Shown in pieces: positions 18,288 through 27,408 of a stretch of DNA of 64,000 nt. The notes beneath the pieces were generated by a model. It did not search any database, was not told the origin of the DNA, and saw nothing but the letters and a program-made list of their open reading frames with translations. Every line of letters begins with the position of its first letter. Position 1 is the stretch's first letter. The stretch is from contig NC_017956.1 in the NCBI RefSeq assembly GCF_000264455.2, forward strand, positions 2,401,501 to 2,465,500, in the 5' to 3' direction. Both the position numbers and the translations under genes were made by a program. The stretch is from Tistrella mobilis KA081020-065 (GTDB taxonomy: Bacteria > Pseudomonadota > Alphaproteobacteria > Tistrellales > Tistrellaceae).

Positions 18288-21200
18288 ATGGTCAGCGCAA
18301 AGAGGCCGAAACGCAGCAGATCGAGCCTGGAAGAGCGCTTCGTCTTCGTAGGCGACGCCGTGGCGGCCGGCGACCGCGAGGCCCTGCGTTCGGCGATGTT
18401 CGAGGTCGAGGATCGAATCACCGGCCTCGAACGAACGCTCAAGCTCTGGCGCAAAACGGGCACGGCGGTCGATGACGACCTTCGCCAGCTCTGGCATCAC
18501 GAGATGCGCCAGGTGCAACGGGTCATGGCATATGCGGGCGCTCGGGACGTTATTGTCGACGTACTCGAGTTCGTGGAGGACGACGAGAACTTCGGTGTCG
18601 TCCTCGAACGCGTTGGCCAGCCTCTTGTCGAGCGCCGGCGCCGCGCGCCGCGGCCGCACTGGCTACGCAACCTCGGCGCGCCTAGACCCCGCACCCTGTT
18701 CTGGCGGAACCTGAAGCGGGTGGTGACCGCGCTCGGCATCGTCCATGCCCAAGGCCTCGTGCACGGCCGACTGACCGCGGACGCGATCATGACCGAGGGG
18801 GCGGATGAGCCCGACTTTCAGCTCGGGGGCTTCGAGTGGAGCCTATGGCTCAGCGCTGATGTCGCCGAGCACTCTCACGCCAGAGTGACTCCCGCCACCG
18901 CCGTCAACCGCGCGGAAAGCTACTCCTTCGCCGAGGACTGGCGCGCTCTCGGGCTTCTCGCTGCTGAGTGCCTCGACTCGGAAGTCAGGGCGTCCGGTGA
19001 CATCGTGCCCCGAGCCGGCCTTGAGGTGCCGATCATGCTGCAGGTGCCGGAACGCGTTCTCCTAAAGCGCCTTGTCGCTCCCGGACGCATGGACCACCTG
19101 GAGGCTGGCTCGATCGGGCGCGCCATCGACGATCTGATCGTCACCGTGGGGCGCTCCGCGACCGCGCGCGCCGGCGCCTTTGTCCTGACCTTCGACGCCG
19201 CAGCGAGGCTCGGCGAAGCCATCTACGACGCTTCCCAAGGCGAGATCGCGGGCGACGAGTACCGTCGGCAGCTCGATTGGGTCCAGGCGGACCTCGATGC
19301 GGGAGCCACGCTGCTGGTGCCGCAAGCATTCGATCCCGGCAGGTCTCAGCTCCGGCTCGTGACCGACAACATGGTCTACCGCCTTAGAGCCTTCCGGGAC
19401 GGCGGCGTCGCGCTATGGGATATCGCGGTGGCCCAAGGCGCCGAGGTCAGGGGCAGCAGGTTCAGCCTCGGCGATGCCGAGGAGCATGCGCTGACGCAAG
19501 GCGTTATCGTCACCGCGAACGCGCGCGAAGCGCAGGAGACTAGGGGACGGCTGGGACCGGACGCCCTCGACTGGAGCGGGTTCGCCGCGCAAGCGCGCGA
19601 AGTCGAAGTCCCGAGCGAGACCGCCGCCATAAGACGTGCGCTCATGCTGGTGCAGGTCGTCGAAGCCGTCGTTAAGGCGCTTGAGGTTTATCCGATTGAG
19701 GTGCTGGAAAGTGGGCGCGCCGGAGGGCGCCGCTTCGTGGTGCTTCGGGCCGAGCCAAATAACGAGCGAGACGGCGTCGCCAAGAAAGTTGGCCTCCTCG
19801 AGAGTGCCAACGCGCTCAGGCGTTTGTTCGAGGAGGAGCATCAAGACGCCGAGGCGAAGTGGCGCATCAGCCAAGCGTCTAGCCTGGGCGCGACACGGGC
19901 GGGCGACGTTGTGGCGAGCTTCGTCGATGTCGTCGAGCACCGTGGGCGGCGGGCCTACCGGTTCGAGATCGACGAGGAGCTCCCAGACGGTGATCGCTTC
20001 TTCCTGCGCACTGAGCGCGACACCGGGACCGAGCAAGTCATCGGCCGACGGCTGCGCAACATCAAGGCCCTCGACACGCGAGTGGACCTCGCCGAAATGC
20101 TCGCCGACCCATGGCGCGTTCGTCGGTCCAGCCGTGAGACCTTGAGCGAGGAGGATCGCAAGGACCCCGCTTTCTTGGACCTCGACGTGCCAAAGCAAGA
20201 AGCGCTCGCCGGCCTTTGGGCGACGCTCCCCGCATACTTCGTTGTCGGCCCGCCGGGTGTCGGCAAGACGAAGTTAGCGACCGAGGTGGTTCGCCGTCGC
20301 TTTGTTGCCGATCGCTCCACCCGAATGCTCGTGAGCGCGCAGGGTCACGATGCACTCGACAACCTCCAGCAAAAGATCAAGGAGAGCTTGGCGGAGGCAG
20401 CGCTCACCGACGTCCTCGTCGTGCGCTCGACCACCAACGATCAGCGGCCGACGAGCGACGAGGAGGTTCATCGCGCCGGGCTCGACTATCTCGAACGACT
20501 GTCGCGCAGCACTCTCGCGGCGGACGCGCCCTCACCGATCCGCGCGCGAGTGACGGCTTTGAAGGAGGCCGCCGGCCGGCTCGAGACGGCAAAGGAAACG
20601 GTGGATCGCGATCACCGCGCCGGTCTGGGGGCTGTCTCCCATCTTGTTCTCGACGCCGCCAACATCGTCATCTCGACGGCGAACTCCCCCGATGTCGAGC
20701 GCCTCGTCGAGGCGCGCGAGCAGTTCGACTGGGTCCTAATTGAGGAGGCCGCAAAGGCGATCGGACCGGAGCTGGTCGGCCCCCTAATGCTTTCGGGTCG
20801 TCGCCTTCTGATCGGCGACCACCACCAGCTGCCGCCGTTCGAGGCCGATCGGCTCGTGAAAATCTTAAGCGATCATAGTCTCGTCGAGCGAGCGTTGAGC
20901 ATCGCCGAGCAGATGATCGGACCGCTCCTCCGGGACGGCGAGCTCGATGAGCTTGAGGAGATCAGGGGCGACGCCGATACATTGCGCGAGACGTCAAGCG
21001 CAGCCCTTCGGCTGCTCGAGCCTTTCCGGACGGTAGTCGACGACGACGAGCGGCGCGCTCTCACCAACCCCGCCCACCGCCCCGTCGCCGCTACCCTGAC
21101 CGAGCAACGCCGGATGGACCCGGCGATTGCCGAGATCGTCTCCAAGGCCTTCTACAATCGCCGTCTCACCACAGAGGAAAAGCGCGCCAAGGCTGCCGAA

Positions 21201-21863
21201 AGGGAGCCGCCGCCGATGGTGCACCACGGCGCGCTACCTGCCTCCCCCGTCGTGGTCGTCGACTTCCCGCACGTCAGCGCGACCGGTCGAGTGGAAGCTT
21301 TCGAGCAGGCGCGGCCGCGGTGGCACAACCCACGTGAGGTGGACGCCGTCGTGGACGTCCTCCGGCTGTTGCGGGCTCGCGACCCCGAGGACCCGCCCAG
21401 CCTTGCAATCCTGTCGCCGTACAAGGCGCAGGTCGAGAAGCTCCACCATCGCGTGGCATCGGCTCGCGGCCGCGAACTCAAGCATCTCGACGAGTTCAGG
21501 GCGGTGCGCAGCAACGGCGCTTTCGTGGGGACGGTCGATTCCTTCCAGGGCAGCGAGGCCGACGTGGTCGTCCTTTCGCTCGTTCGGAACAACGCGATGA
21601 CAGGCGGGCGGGCGCTCGGCTTTCTTCGGGATCGGCGCCGCATGAACGTAGCACTCAGCCGCGCGAAGTCGCAGCTGATCATCGTCGGGAGCCTGGCCTT
21701 TATGCGCGAGGCGGTCCGAGGCGTGAACCCGGACGCCGAGTCTCACGACCTGTCGTTCCTGACAGAGATGGTAGACGCGATAGAGGATTTGGCGCGCCGG
21801 AAGCGAGGCGATCTGCCTTTGGCGTCGTTGGTCGCCCCGGCGGAGCTGAGGGCTCGCCGGTGA
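18288..21863 (+). CDS. MkoA-like: kinase-fold domain fused to SF1 helicase (Mokosh type I)
   Basis: The protein is about 1191 residues. The N-terminal third resembles a Ser/Thr kinase: HAQGLVHGRLTADAIM takes the place of HRDLKPEN and QLGGFEWS the place of the DFG strand, so the catalytic Asp, Asn and DFG Asp are absent (pseudokinase). The C-terminal half is a UPF1-like superfamily 1 helicase: Walker A GPPGVGKTK near residue 653, Walker B VLIEEAAKA near 815, GDHHQLPPF, LTEQRRMDP, TVDSFQGSEAD near 1085 and RRRMNVALSRAK. Kinase plus helicase with a PLD nuclease next to it is the type I Mokosh anti-phage arrangement. ATG 18288 has GGGCGAG upstream; TTG 18270 is an alternative start. Confidence 0.82.
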   Translation: MVSAKRPKRSRSSLEERFVFVGDAVAAGDREALRSAMFEVEDRITGLERTLKLWRKTGTAVDDDLRQLWHHEMRQVQRVMAYAGARDVIVDVLEFVEDDENFGVVLERVGQPLVERRRRAPRPHWLRNLGAPRPRTLFWRNLKRVVTALGIVHAQGLVHGRLTADAIMTEGADEPDFQLGGFEWSLWLSADVAEHSHARVTPATAVNRAESYSFAEDWRALGLLAAECLDSEVRASGDIVPRAGLEVPIMLQVPERVLLKRLVAPGRMDHLEAGSIGRAIDDLIVTVGRSATARAGAFVLTFDAAARLGEAIYDASQGEIAGDEYRRQLDWVQADLDAGATLLVPQAFDPGRSQLRLVTDNMVYRLRAFRDGGVALWDIAVAQGAEVRGSRFSLGDAEEHALTQGVIVTANAREAQETRGRLGPDALDWSGFAAQAREVEVPSETAAIRRALMLVQVVEAVVKALEVYPIEVLESGRAGGRRFVVLRAEPNNERDGVAKKVGLLESANALRRLFEEEHQDAEAKWRISQASSLGATRAGDVVASFVDVVEHRGRRAYRFEIDEELPDGDRFFLRTERDTGTEQVIGRRLRNIKALDTRVDLAEMLADPWRVRRSSRETLSEEDRKDPAFLDLDVPKQEALAGLWATLPAYFVVGPPGVGKTKLATEVVRRRFVADRSTRMLVSAQGHDALDNLQQKIKESLAEAALTDVLVVRSTTNDQRPTSDEEVHRAGLDYLERLSRSTLAADAPSPIRARVTALKEAAGRLETAKETVDRDHRAGLGAVSHLVLDAANIVISTANSPDVERLVEAREQFDWVLIEEAAKAIGPELVGPLMLSGRRLLIGDHHQLPPFEADRLVKILSDHSLVERALSIAEQMIGPLLRDGELDELEEIRGDADTLRETSSAALRLLEPFRTVVDDDERRALTNPAHRPVAATLTEQRRMDPAIAEIVSKAFYNRRLTTEEKRAKAAEREPPPMVHHGALPASPVVVVDFPHVSATGRVEAFEQARPRWHNPREVDAVVDVLRLLRARDPEDPPSLAILSPYKAQVEKLHHRVASARGRELKHLDEFRAVRSNGAFVGTVDSFQGSEADVVVLSLVRNNAMTGGRALGFLRDRRRMNVALSRAKSQLIIVGSLAFMREAVRGVNPDAESHDLSFLTEMVDAIEDLARRKRGDLPLASLVAPAELRARR

Positions 21864-23650
21864 GCGTCCTCATCGCTATCCCGGTGTTCCGTGTGGCTTG
21901 CAAGGTCGGAATCGACCGCGGCCGCGCGTGGAGCGTCATCGATGAGCTGGTGCTCTGGGCGATCACCCGCCAATCGAAGTCGATCGCGGCGCTCGCGGCC
22001 GCGGCGGACCTGCCGCCCCAAATCATCGTCGCCTCAATCGCACGGCTGATGCGCTTCCGCCTCGTGGAGGTCACGGTCGGAGAAGGAACCGTCGCGTTTC
22101 GCGCCAGCCCCTTCGGCTTCAAGTCCGTGAGCAGCGGCAACCCGCTTCCCTTCTATCCAAAGCGGATTTCGCGGCGAGTCAGCTTTGTCATCGAGTGGGC
22201 GACGGGCGATTTCTTTCCCACCCGCCAGATCCGGCTGATGACCCCGTACAGGCTCGAGGAGGCGCGTCGCGCGGGGACAGAGGTGCGGGTCGTCTCGGTC
22301 GAGGGCGGTGGGCCGTCGATGTCGCACGACGCCAACCTCAACCGTCTGTCGGACATCGCTGCGCGGGGTTGGGACGAGCAGGTCGCCTTGGTGGACGGCC
22401 GAACGGCCATCATGCGCGACGACGAGTTCATGGTTCTACGAGTCATCGACGGGATCCCCCAGGGCCTTCCGGAAACGGCAGGTCCGAGTCTCAGGGGGCT
22501 CGTCGCCGAGGCGGCCGCCCTGCCCCGCGGAACAACGGAGGTACCCGTCACCTATGCGGGTCCAAAGGAGATTTTCGATCCGCAACCTGTCGTGCACAGA
22601 TGCAATTTCGACGACGCGAATCTCATCATCGGCGGGTCGGCCCAGGGTCGATGCCTGGAGCGCCTGCTGGCGGACGCTCATCGACGCGTGGTTATTCACT
22701 CGACCTTTCTGGATGCCGCGCGGTTCTCCGTCCTGTCCGGCCCGATCAAGGCCGCGTGCGCCCGCGGCGTTAGCTTTGACCTGTTGTGGGGGGCCGAGAA
22801 GGACGAGGAGACGGAGCGGCGGAACGCAGCGCAGGCCTCCCAGATCGCTCGCGTTGTTGGTGAAGATCGAGACCTGCGCGGGCGCTTCAAGGTCCATATG
22901 CGCTCGACCGGGTCACACGCGAAGCTGATACTGCTCGATACGGCAGAGGACGGCTGGATCGCGGGTGTGGGCTCCTGCAACTGGCTGTCGTCGCCCTTCC
23001 AAGCCGTCGAGTTGACGGTCCTCCTTCGCGATCAGCGTGCGGTGGCAGACGTCGCCGTAGCGCTGCAGAATATGGTTGGACGGCGAGGGCTCGCCGACAC
23101 GATCGCTACGGAGATGTACATTACGGCTCGCGACCTACGCCGGGTCCCGTCGCCGGGAGGAAGTGCGGAAGTCTCGCTCGTGGTGGGAGACGCCCATGAT
23201 CAGTTGATCAGGGCCGCGAGCGGTGCCGCGAGCGAACGGTTCGTGGTCGGCAGCAACCTACTCGGCTCCACGGCGCGCCCTGGGGCACTCATGCAGGGCG
23301 AAGTCGCCGCCGGCCGCGAGGGCGTCCGAGCCACGGTTGTCTACACCAAGCCGACCGGACCGCTGAAGAACAGGCACGCTCGCGTCCTCGCTGAGGAGGC
23401 TCGGTCGAACGGCCTCGCGCTCGTCAGGACGAGAAAGATCCCCCTGCATGGCAAGTTCGTGGCCTGGGACAAAGACGATCTCGTCGTCACCAGCCTAAAC
23501 TGGGCGTCGGCCGCTGCCGACCCCGATTTCCCGTGGGGCGACATCGGCGTCCACGTCCGAGCGCGGGGCTTAGCTACCGAAGCGCTCCGTAAGCTGGAAG
23601 CGATCTTCCCGGAGATGACTGTCGATCCTTTGGCGGCGGAATCGGCATAG
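21860..23650 (+). CDS. MkoB-like phospholipase D-family nuclease (Mokosh type I)
   Basis: The protein is 596 residues. A winged-helix-like N-terminus (SIAALAAAADLPPQIIVASI) is followed by a PLD domain with two HKD motifs: SHAKLILLD near residue 351 and LHGKFVAWDKDD near 529, the latter followed by VVTSLNW. Members of this family use two His residues for phosphodiester cleavage. The GTG start overlaps the helicase gene stop (GTGA), so both proteins are made in a coupled ratio. In Mokosh the PLD protein is the probable effector nuclease. Activity is inferred from the intact motifs. Confidence 0.82.
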   Translation: MSVLIAIPVFRVACKVGIDRGRAWSVIDELVLWAITRQSKSIAALAAAADLPPQIIVASIARLMRFRLVEVTVGEGTVAFRASPFGFKSVSSGNPLPFYPKRISRRVSFVIEWATGDFFPTRQIRLMTPYRLEEARRAGTEVRVVSVEGGGPSMSHDANLNRLSDIAARGWDEQVALVDGRTAIMRDDEFMVLRVIDGIPQGLPETAGPSLRGLVAEAAALPRGTTEVPVTYAGPKEIFDPQPVVHRCNFDDANLIIGGSAQGRCLERLLADAHRRVVIHSTFLDAARFSVLSGPIKAACARGVSFDLLWGAEKDEETERRNAAQASQIARVVGEDRDLRGRFKVHMRSTGSHAKLILLDTAEDGWIAGVGSCNWLSSPFQAVELTVLLRDQRAVADVAVALQNMVGRRGLADTIATEMYITARDLRRVPSPGGSAEVSLVVGDAHDQLIRAASGAASERFVVGSNLLGSTARPGALMQGEVAAGREGVRATVVYTKPTGPLKNRHARVLAEEARSNGLALVRTRKIPLHGKFVAWDKDDLVVTSLNWASAAADPDFPWGDIGVHVRARGLATEALRKLEAIFPEMTVDPLAAESA

Positions 23651-23782
23651 CCGACTGCCGTACTTGGCTCGCATACGGCGGGATCATGCCCCCGCTGCAG
23701 CCAGCGAAAGCCGCCAGAACGGCGTGGCCGCGCCATCGGCCCGAGTAGGATGCGAGCTCGCCCGACCTCCGCAGACACTTGC

Positions 23783-24481
23783 CTACAGGCCGAGCTGATG
23801 TTTGCCGGCGGCCAAATTGGGCGCGTAATCGAGATTGAGGGCGGAGAACTCGGAGGCGATATCCGCATTTAGGGTCGTCCCCGTCGCGCCGGCGTAATCC
23901 TTCGTGTTCGAGGACGCGAAGACGATCTTGGACGCGAGGGCCGCCGCGCGAAGCTGCGCTACCGTGTCGAGATAAGTCTCGATCACCACGCAGTCCTTCA
24001 TCGAATCCTTGCCCTTTTTGGCCGGCGTCCGAGCCTGATTCAGGCGTAGAAAGGCCCGCGAGGCGATATCCGACCCCTGCTGCGCTGGCGTCGCCGCGGC
24101 GATCCAACGATTCGCGACTGTCCGCGCGCGCATCACATGATCGTCGAGGTGATCCAAGTTGGCATGCCCGGAGCTCCCGTAAGCAGCAGCGACGGCGTCA
24201 ATCCGGCGGACTTGCGCCTTCAACCGGCTGAGCGCTTGGATCGCTTCCTCCTCGACGGTCGTTACGTTCTCCCTGAACTCGAACGCGACCTGGTCGGCTA
24301 TCAACAGCACCAGATCGGTTCCGCCTTCGGCCGCGGCCAGGAGGGCCAGAGCGGCCTGACGCTCATGCGCCCGGACGGCATCTCGGGTCGGGTCGCGCAT
24401 GAGATCGAGCGCCGTGCAGGTGTCGAAGCATAGAACAGGCGCGCCGAGCGCCGAAATGCGCGCGATGGCGGTGCCGGCCAT
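23783..24481 (-). CDS. PIN-domain-like nuclease (possibly DUF4935)
   Basis: This 232-residue protein has the acidic pattern of a PIN fold: Asp20 in VLCFDTCTALD, Glu68 in ADQVAFEFREN, Asp163 in SMKDCVVIETY and Asp195 in FASSNTKDYAG. PIN domains cut RNA with Mg2+ held by such residues. The gene is preceded by an unknown gene with 4 bp between them, on the strand opposite to the Mokosh-like genes. The pair may be a toxin-antitoxin or defence module. The fold is assigned with moderate certainty, the role is inferred. Confidence 0.65.
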   Translation of the reverse strand: MAGTAIARISALGAPVLCFDTCTALDLMRDPTRDAVRAHERQAALALLAAAEGGTDLVLLIADQVAFEFRENVTTVEEEAIQALSRLKAQVRRIDAVAAAYGSSGHANLDHLDDHVMRARTVANRWIAAATPAQQGSDIASRAFLRLNQARTPAKKGKDSMKDCVVIETYLDTVAQLRAAALASKIVFASSNTKDYAGATGTTLNADIASEFSALNLDYAPNLAAGKHQLGL

Positions 24482-24485
24482 CAGG

Positions 24486-25148
24486 CTACGTCCGAGTGCG
24501 GTCGTATTCGTTGAGAAGCGCGAGGCCGAACTCGTACTCGATCGCCAGATCGTGCGCCTTGTCGTCAGGCCAACCTTCCACTTCCGTCAACCACCGTACG
24601 AGACGGTCGGTGTCGAATGAGCCAGCATCTCGATGGGCTTGGAGCAGGAACGCGAACCAGCGCTTCCGGTCCGAAGGGTGCGATGATCCGGTGGACTTGT
24701 TGGCCGTCGCGGAGAACCGGCGCAGGGCGTCAGCGGCGGCCGCCGGTAGCCAGTCGTTTAACCCTTGCTGGGCCGAGGTCGTCTGAATTTCGAAGCGGGC
24801 TGCGGTCGCGGCGGGTCTGGCAACGCGAGCGATGAAGTCCTGAAGAGCCGCGTTGTAGCGCTGGTGACCCAACTCGCCGACATCGCGAGGCACGATATTG
24901 GTGACCTCGTAAGCGTCGTCACGGGACCAGAGGACGAGGCAGACCGCATCGACGCCATCGCCAGGTTCTCGCACGAACGCAATGAGATCGGCGCCCGCGC
25001 CCGCATGGGCGGCCATGTCGTTCTCTCGCTTCTGGTCATGGCTCCAGGGGGGCGTCGCATGCTTCACGAGAGCGTCACGGACACTTGAGCGAAGGTCACC
25101 CGTAGAGCGGAGAACAAGGTCCTGAAAAACTGACAGGTTAGCTTCCAC
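24486..25148 (-). CDS. Unknown protein, partner of the PIN-like gene
   Basis: I do not recognise the 220-residue protein. It has an alpha/beta N-terminal half (ADLIAFVREPGDGVDAVCLV, VTNIVPRDVGELGHQRYN) and a helical C-terminal half with SDRKRWFAFLLQAHRDAG and LTEVEGWPDDKAHDLAIEYE. There is no signal peptide or membrane segment. The stop is 4 bp before the start of the PIN-like gene, so the two are an operon. Candidate roles are an antitoxin, a sensor or an immunity partner; none is demonstrated. Confidence 0.65.
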   Translation of the reverse strand: MEANLSVFQDLVLRSTGDLRSSVRDALVKHATPPWSHDQKRENDMAAHAGAGADLIAFVREPGDGVDAVCLVLWSRDDAYEVTNIVPRDVGELGHQRYNAALQDFIARVARPAATAARFEIQTTSAQQGLNDWLPAAAADALRRFSATANKSTGSSHPSDRKRWFAFLLQAHRDAGSFDTDRLVRWLTEVEGWPDDKAHDLAIEYEFGLALLNEYDRTRT

Positions 25149-25775
25149 AGCACTGTCTCCGGCTTTAGCCCGCGCTCAATGAGTTCGGCTCGTACCAATC
25201 TCCATATGGCAGCCCTAGCCGATCGGCATGATTGCGGCCGTGATTCCCCGAACCGAGTGCGAGAACCTACACGGCGGCAGGATTAGCGCACATAGTCTAT
25301 CCCATGGGTTTCCGCGAGTTGCGGCCGCAAAGTTGACATGGGAGGTGCCGGGGCCGTCAGCTTTCGCGAGAAACGAGGACCTACTGGGAGGCGTTGTGCT
25401 GCAGCCGATGAGCGACATGCCATCGGGGTGGGGCTGCGGCACTGAGTTCGAATCCTTCCGGCGCGCCTCCTACGCCATGAAGCGATCGTCTACGCTCAGG
25501 CGCGCCGCCTTACTCGAGATCATCCTGTCGCCCTACGCCGAAACGGCGCCCCATCGTCGACGAAGATGCGAACTTCGTTCTCGCTGCAGCGCTATGAAAT
25601 AGCTGCCGGTCTTCCCACTGCCTTCGCGTTTGCACGCCAGCCTACTCTAGCTTGCTCCTACGCCGAAAGTGCTGGGACTTGAGGGTCGGACGAAACCAAC
25701 CCGACCCTGCCCGCGCTGGCCCGCTCACCTGCTTAATGCGGTGCGCACGCTCATCGAAGTATTTGGTGCCTTGGC
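25149..25775. other. 627-bp region without a convincing gene
   Basis: Only short frames occur here; the longest (25228-25602, plus) has no recognisable motif and odd composition. A T-loop-like GTTCGAATCC lies near 25446 but no cloverleaf forms around it. The region separates the defence island from the redox cargo and may contain the promoter of the PIN operon. It could be a scar of an earlier insertion. Confidence 0.5.
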
Positions 25776-26525
25776 TCAATGGGCACGGAGCAACATCCAT
25801 GCCGCCATGGCCACCATCATGACGTTTTCGGTGAGCGAGACGAAGCCCAGCGGAACCTTGCTGCTGCCGCCGACGCAGGCACATTTGAGCTGCCGCTTGT
25901 CCACGTAGACCGCCTTGAAGACGGACACGGCGCCGACCGTCCCGATGAAGGCCGCGACGGGGATGGAGAGCCACATCAACGCGCCTGCGACCATCAGCAC
26001 GCCCGCTATCAGCTCCGCGAACGGGTAGATGTAGGAATACGGCACCCAGCGGCGAGCCAGGAGGTCATAGTTCAGGAACATGTTCGAGAAGCTCTCGACG
26101 TCCTGGAGCTTCAGCATGGCGAGGATACACATGCTGAAGGAGATGAACCACTCCGCGGCTCGCACCGTCAGCAACTCGCCGTCCGCGGCCCAGCCCGTCG
26201 CAAGCGCCATAAGCGCGGCCACGCCGAAGACGGCCATCACGGGCCGATAGCTCACGGCGTTCGGATCGGGTACGTCCATCTTGAAGAGGCGGCGCAGGTC
26301 GTCATAGCCGCCGACCCTCTTGCCGCCGATGAAGGTCTGGGGCGTGGTCTCGACTCCGTGCTCGGCCTTGAAGGCGTCGGCCTCGGCGCGCGACCGGAGC
26401 CAGCGGTCATCGACGTCGAACCCCTTGTTCTTCAGGAGATGACGGGCCTTGAGGCCGAACGGGCAGATGTGCTCCGGCGTCACCATTCGGAAGAGCGTTG
26501 CCTTTCTGGCCTCGGCAGTTGTCAT
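25776..26525 (-). CDS. Glutaredoxin fused to MauE/DoxX-like membrane protein
   Basis: This 249-residue fusion has a glutaredoxin domain in residues 1-80 (TPEHICPFGLKARHLLKNKG, then ETTPQTFIGGKRVGGYDDL). Its redox motif is CPFG, so there is a single Cys at the active site. Four transmembrane helices follow (about 95-245) with ELIAGVLMVAGALMWL, resembling MauE/DoxX. Such fusions are thought to deliver reducing power across the inner membrane. ATG 26525 has GGGAGG upstream. A MerR gene lies divergent, and a MerR-type promoter is upstream of this gene. Confidence 0.8.
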   Translation of the reverse strand: MTTAEARKATLFRMVTPEHICPFGLKARHLLKNKGFDVDDRWLRSRAEADAFKAEHGVETTPQTFIGGKRVGGYDDLRRLFKMDVPDPNAVSYRPVMAVFGVAALMALATGWAADGELLTVRAAEWFISFSMCILAMLKLQDVESFSNMFLNYDLLARRWVPYSYIYPFAELIAGVLMVAGALMWLSIPVAAFIGTVGAVSVFKAVYVDKRQLKCACVGGSSKVPLGFVSLTENVMMVAMAAWMLLRAH

Positions 26526-26578
26526 GCTCAATGATCCTCCCGCGATGATGAGCGGCAGCGACTCCGACTGCCTCGGTT

Positions 26579-26609
26579 TCTCTGAGGTTTGCCACGGTTG
26601 TAAGGTCAA
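26579..26609 (-). promoter_or_regulatory. Candidate MerR-type promoter of the glutaredoxin fusion gene
   Basis: On the minus strand, TTGACC at 26609-26604 is followed by ACAACCGTGGCAAACC and a weak -10-like TCAGAG. The 18-19 bp spacing and the partial dyad ACCTT...AAACCT resemble promoters that MerR-family activators untwist. It is about 55-85 bp upstream of the start codon. The -10 is poor, as expected for a MerR target. Confidence 0.4.
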
Positions 26610-26856
26610 GCCCGGAGCGACGCGCCTTCGGCCCAGCCACGACGGAAGCACCTAGCCCGACGCAGGTTTCCGCAAGGACGTGTACAGCCGAGCACAATCC
26701 TGACCGCACACGCCGAGCACGCAGGGATAACTGCGACGTCTCAAATCGTCGGCGTAGCCGCGGGAGTGACCGCCAGCATGTGTTCAAGAGGCTCCAGACC
26801 GTCGCGGCCAGAGCGACACTCAGCCTCCCAGGCGGTTCCCCGGCCGGGAGGCTGAG

Positions 26857-27339
26857 GTGAACATCAGTGATGCAGCGAAGCGGAGCGGACTGTCCGCCAA
26901 GATGATCCGCTACTACGAAAGCGTGGGTCTGCTCGGCGGTGTCGGCCGAAGCGAAGCGGGATACAGAGATTTCGACGCGAGCGACGTCGCTCTGCTCTCC
27001 TTCATTCGCTGGGCGCGCGAGCTAAACCTGCCCGTCGCGAGGATCGTTCAGATCCTCAGAGCGATGGCCCATGGCGAAGACGCCGGGCCGGTGCTACGGG
27101 CGCACGCCGAAGAGATCACCCGGCTCGTCAGCGATCTCGAGGACAAGCGGACGACGGTTCTGGAACTCGCAACTGGCGGGTCATTTCCTCTCACCTCGGG
27201 ACATCTGGACGTGATCCGCTGGCGGGCCCGGAGAGCGCGCCAGCGGCTCGCATGGCTCGAGCCGAATGCCTCGGCACAGGCGCCGCGCGGACTCGAAGAC
27301 GGAAACGGCTTTCGCACGCTGCGAGCGTCCCTGCCCTGA
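26857..27339 (+). CDS. MerR family transcriptional regulator (CueR-like)
   Basis: This 160-residue protein begins with the MerR winged helix: ISDAAKRSGLSAKMIRYYES, GLLGG, RDFDASDVALLSFIRWARE. A dimerisation helix follows, with HAEEITRLVSDLEDKRTTVL. The C-terminal segment lacks the Cys residues that bind metal in CueR or ZntR, so the signal may be redox or organic. The start is GTG 26857. It is divergent from the glutaredoxin-MauE gene, its probable target. Confidence 0.85.
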   Translation: MNISDAAKRSGLSAKMIRYYESVGLLGGVGRSEAGYRDFDASDVALLSFIRWARELNLPVARIVQILRAMAHGEDAGPVLRAHAEEITRLVSDLEDKRTTVLELATGGSFPLTSGHLDVIRWRARRARQRLAWLEPNASAQAPRGLEDGNGFRTLRASLP

Positions 27340-27408
27340 AGAGCGCCCCCGACTCCCCCAAGGCAGGCCAGGCGCTCGAGATGCCGCGCCAGCCTGCCGG
27401 AGACTCGT

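Noticed and set aside
25433-25475. tRNA-like GTTCGAATCC with nearby GGAGGCG/CGCCTCC pairing
   Set aside because: No D-arm or anticodon arm can be folded between the possible acceptor strands. It may be a remnant of a tRNA-targeted insertion but cannot be supported as a gene.
25228-25602. 124-codon plus-strand frame
   Set aside because: No motif, no ribosome binding site, and unconvincing composition.
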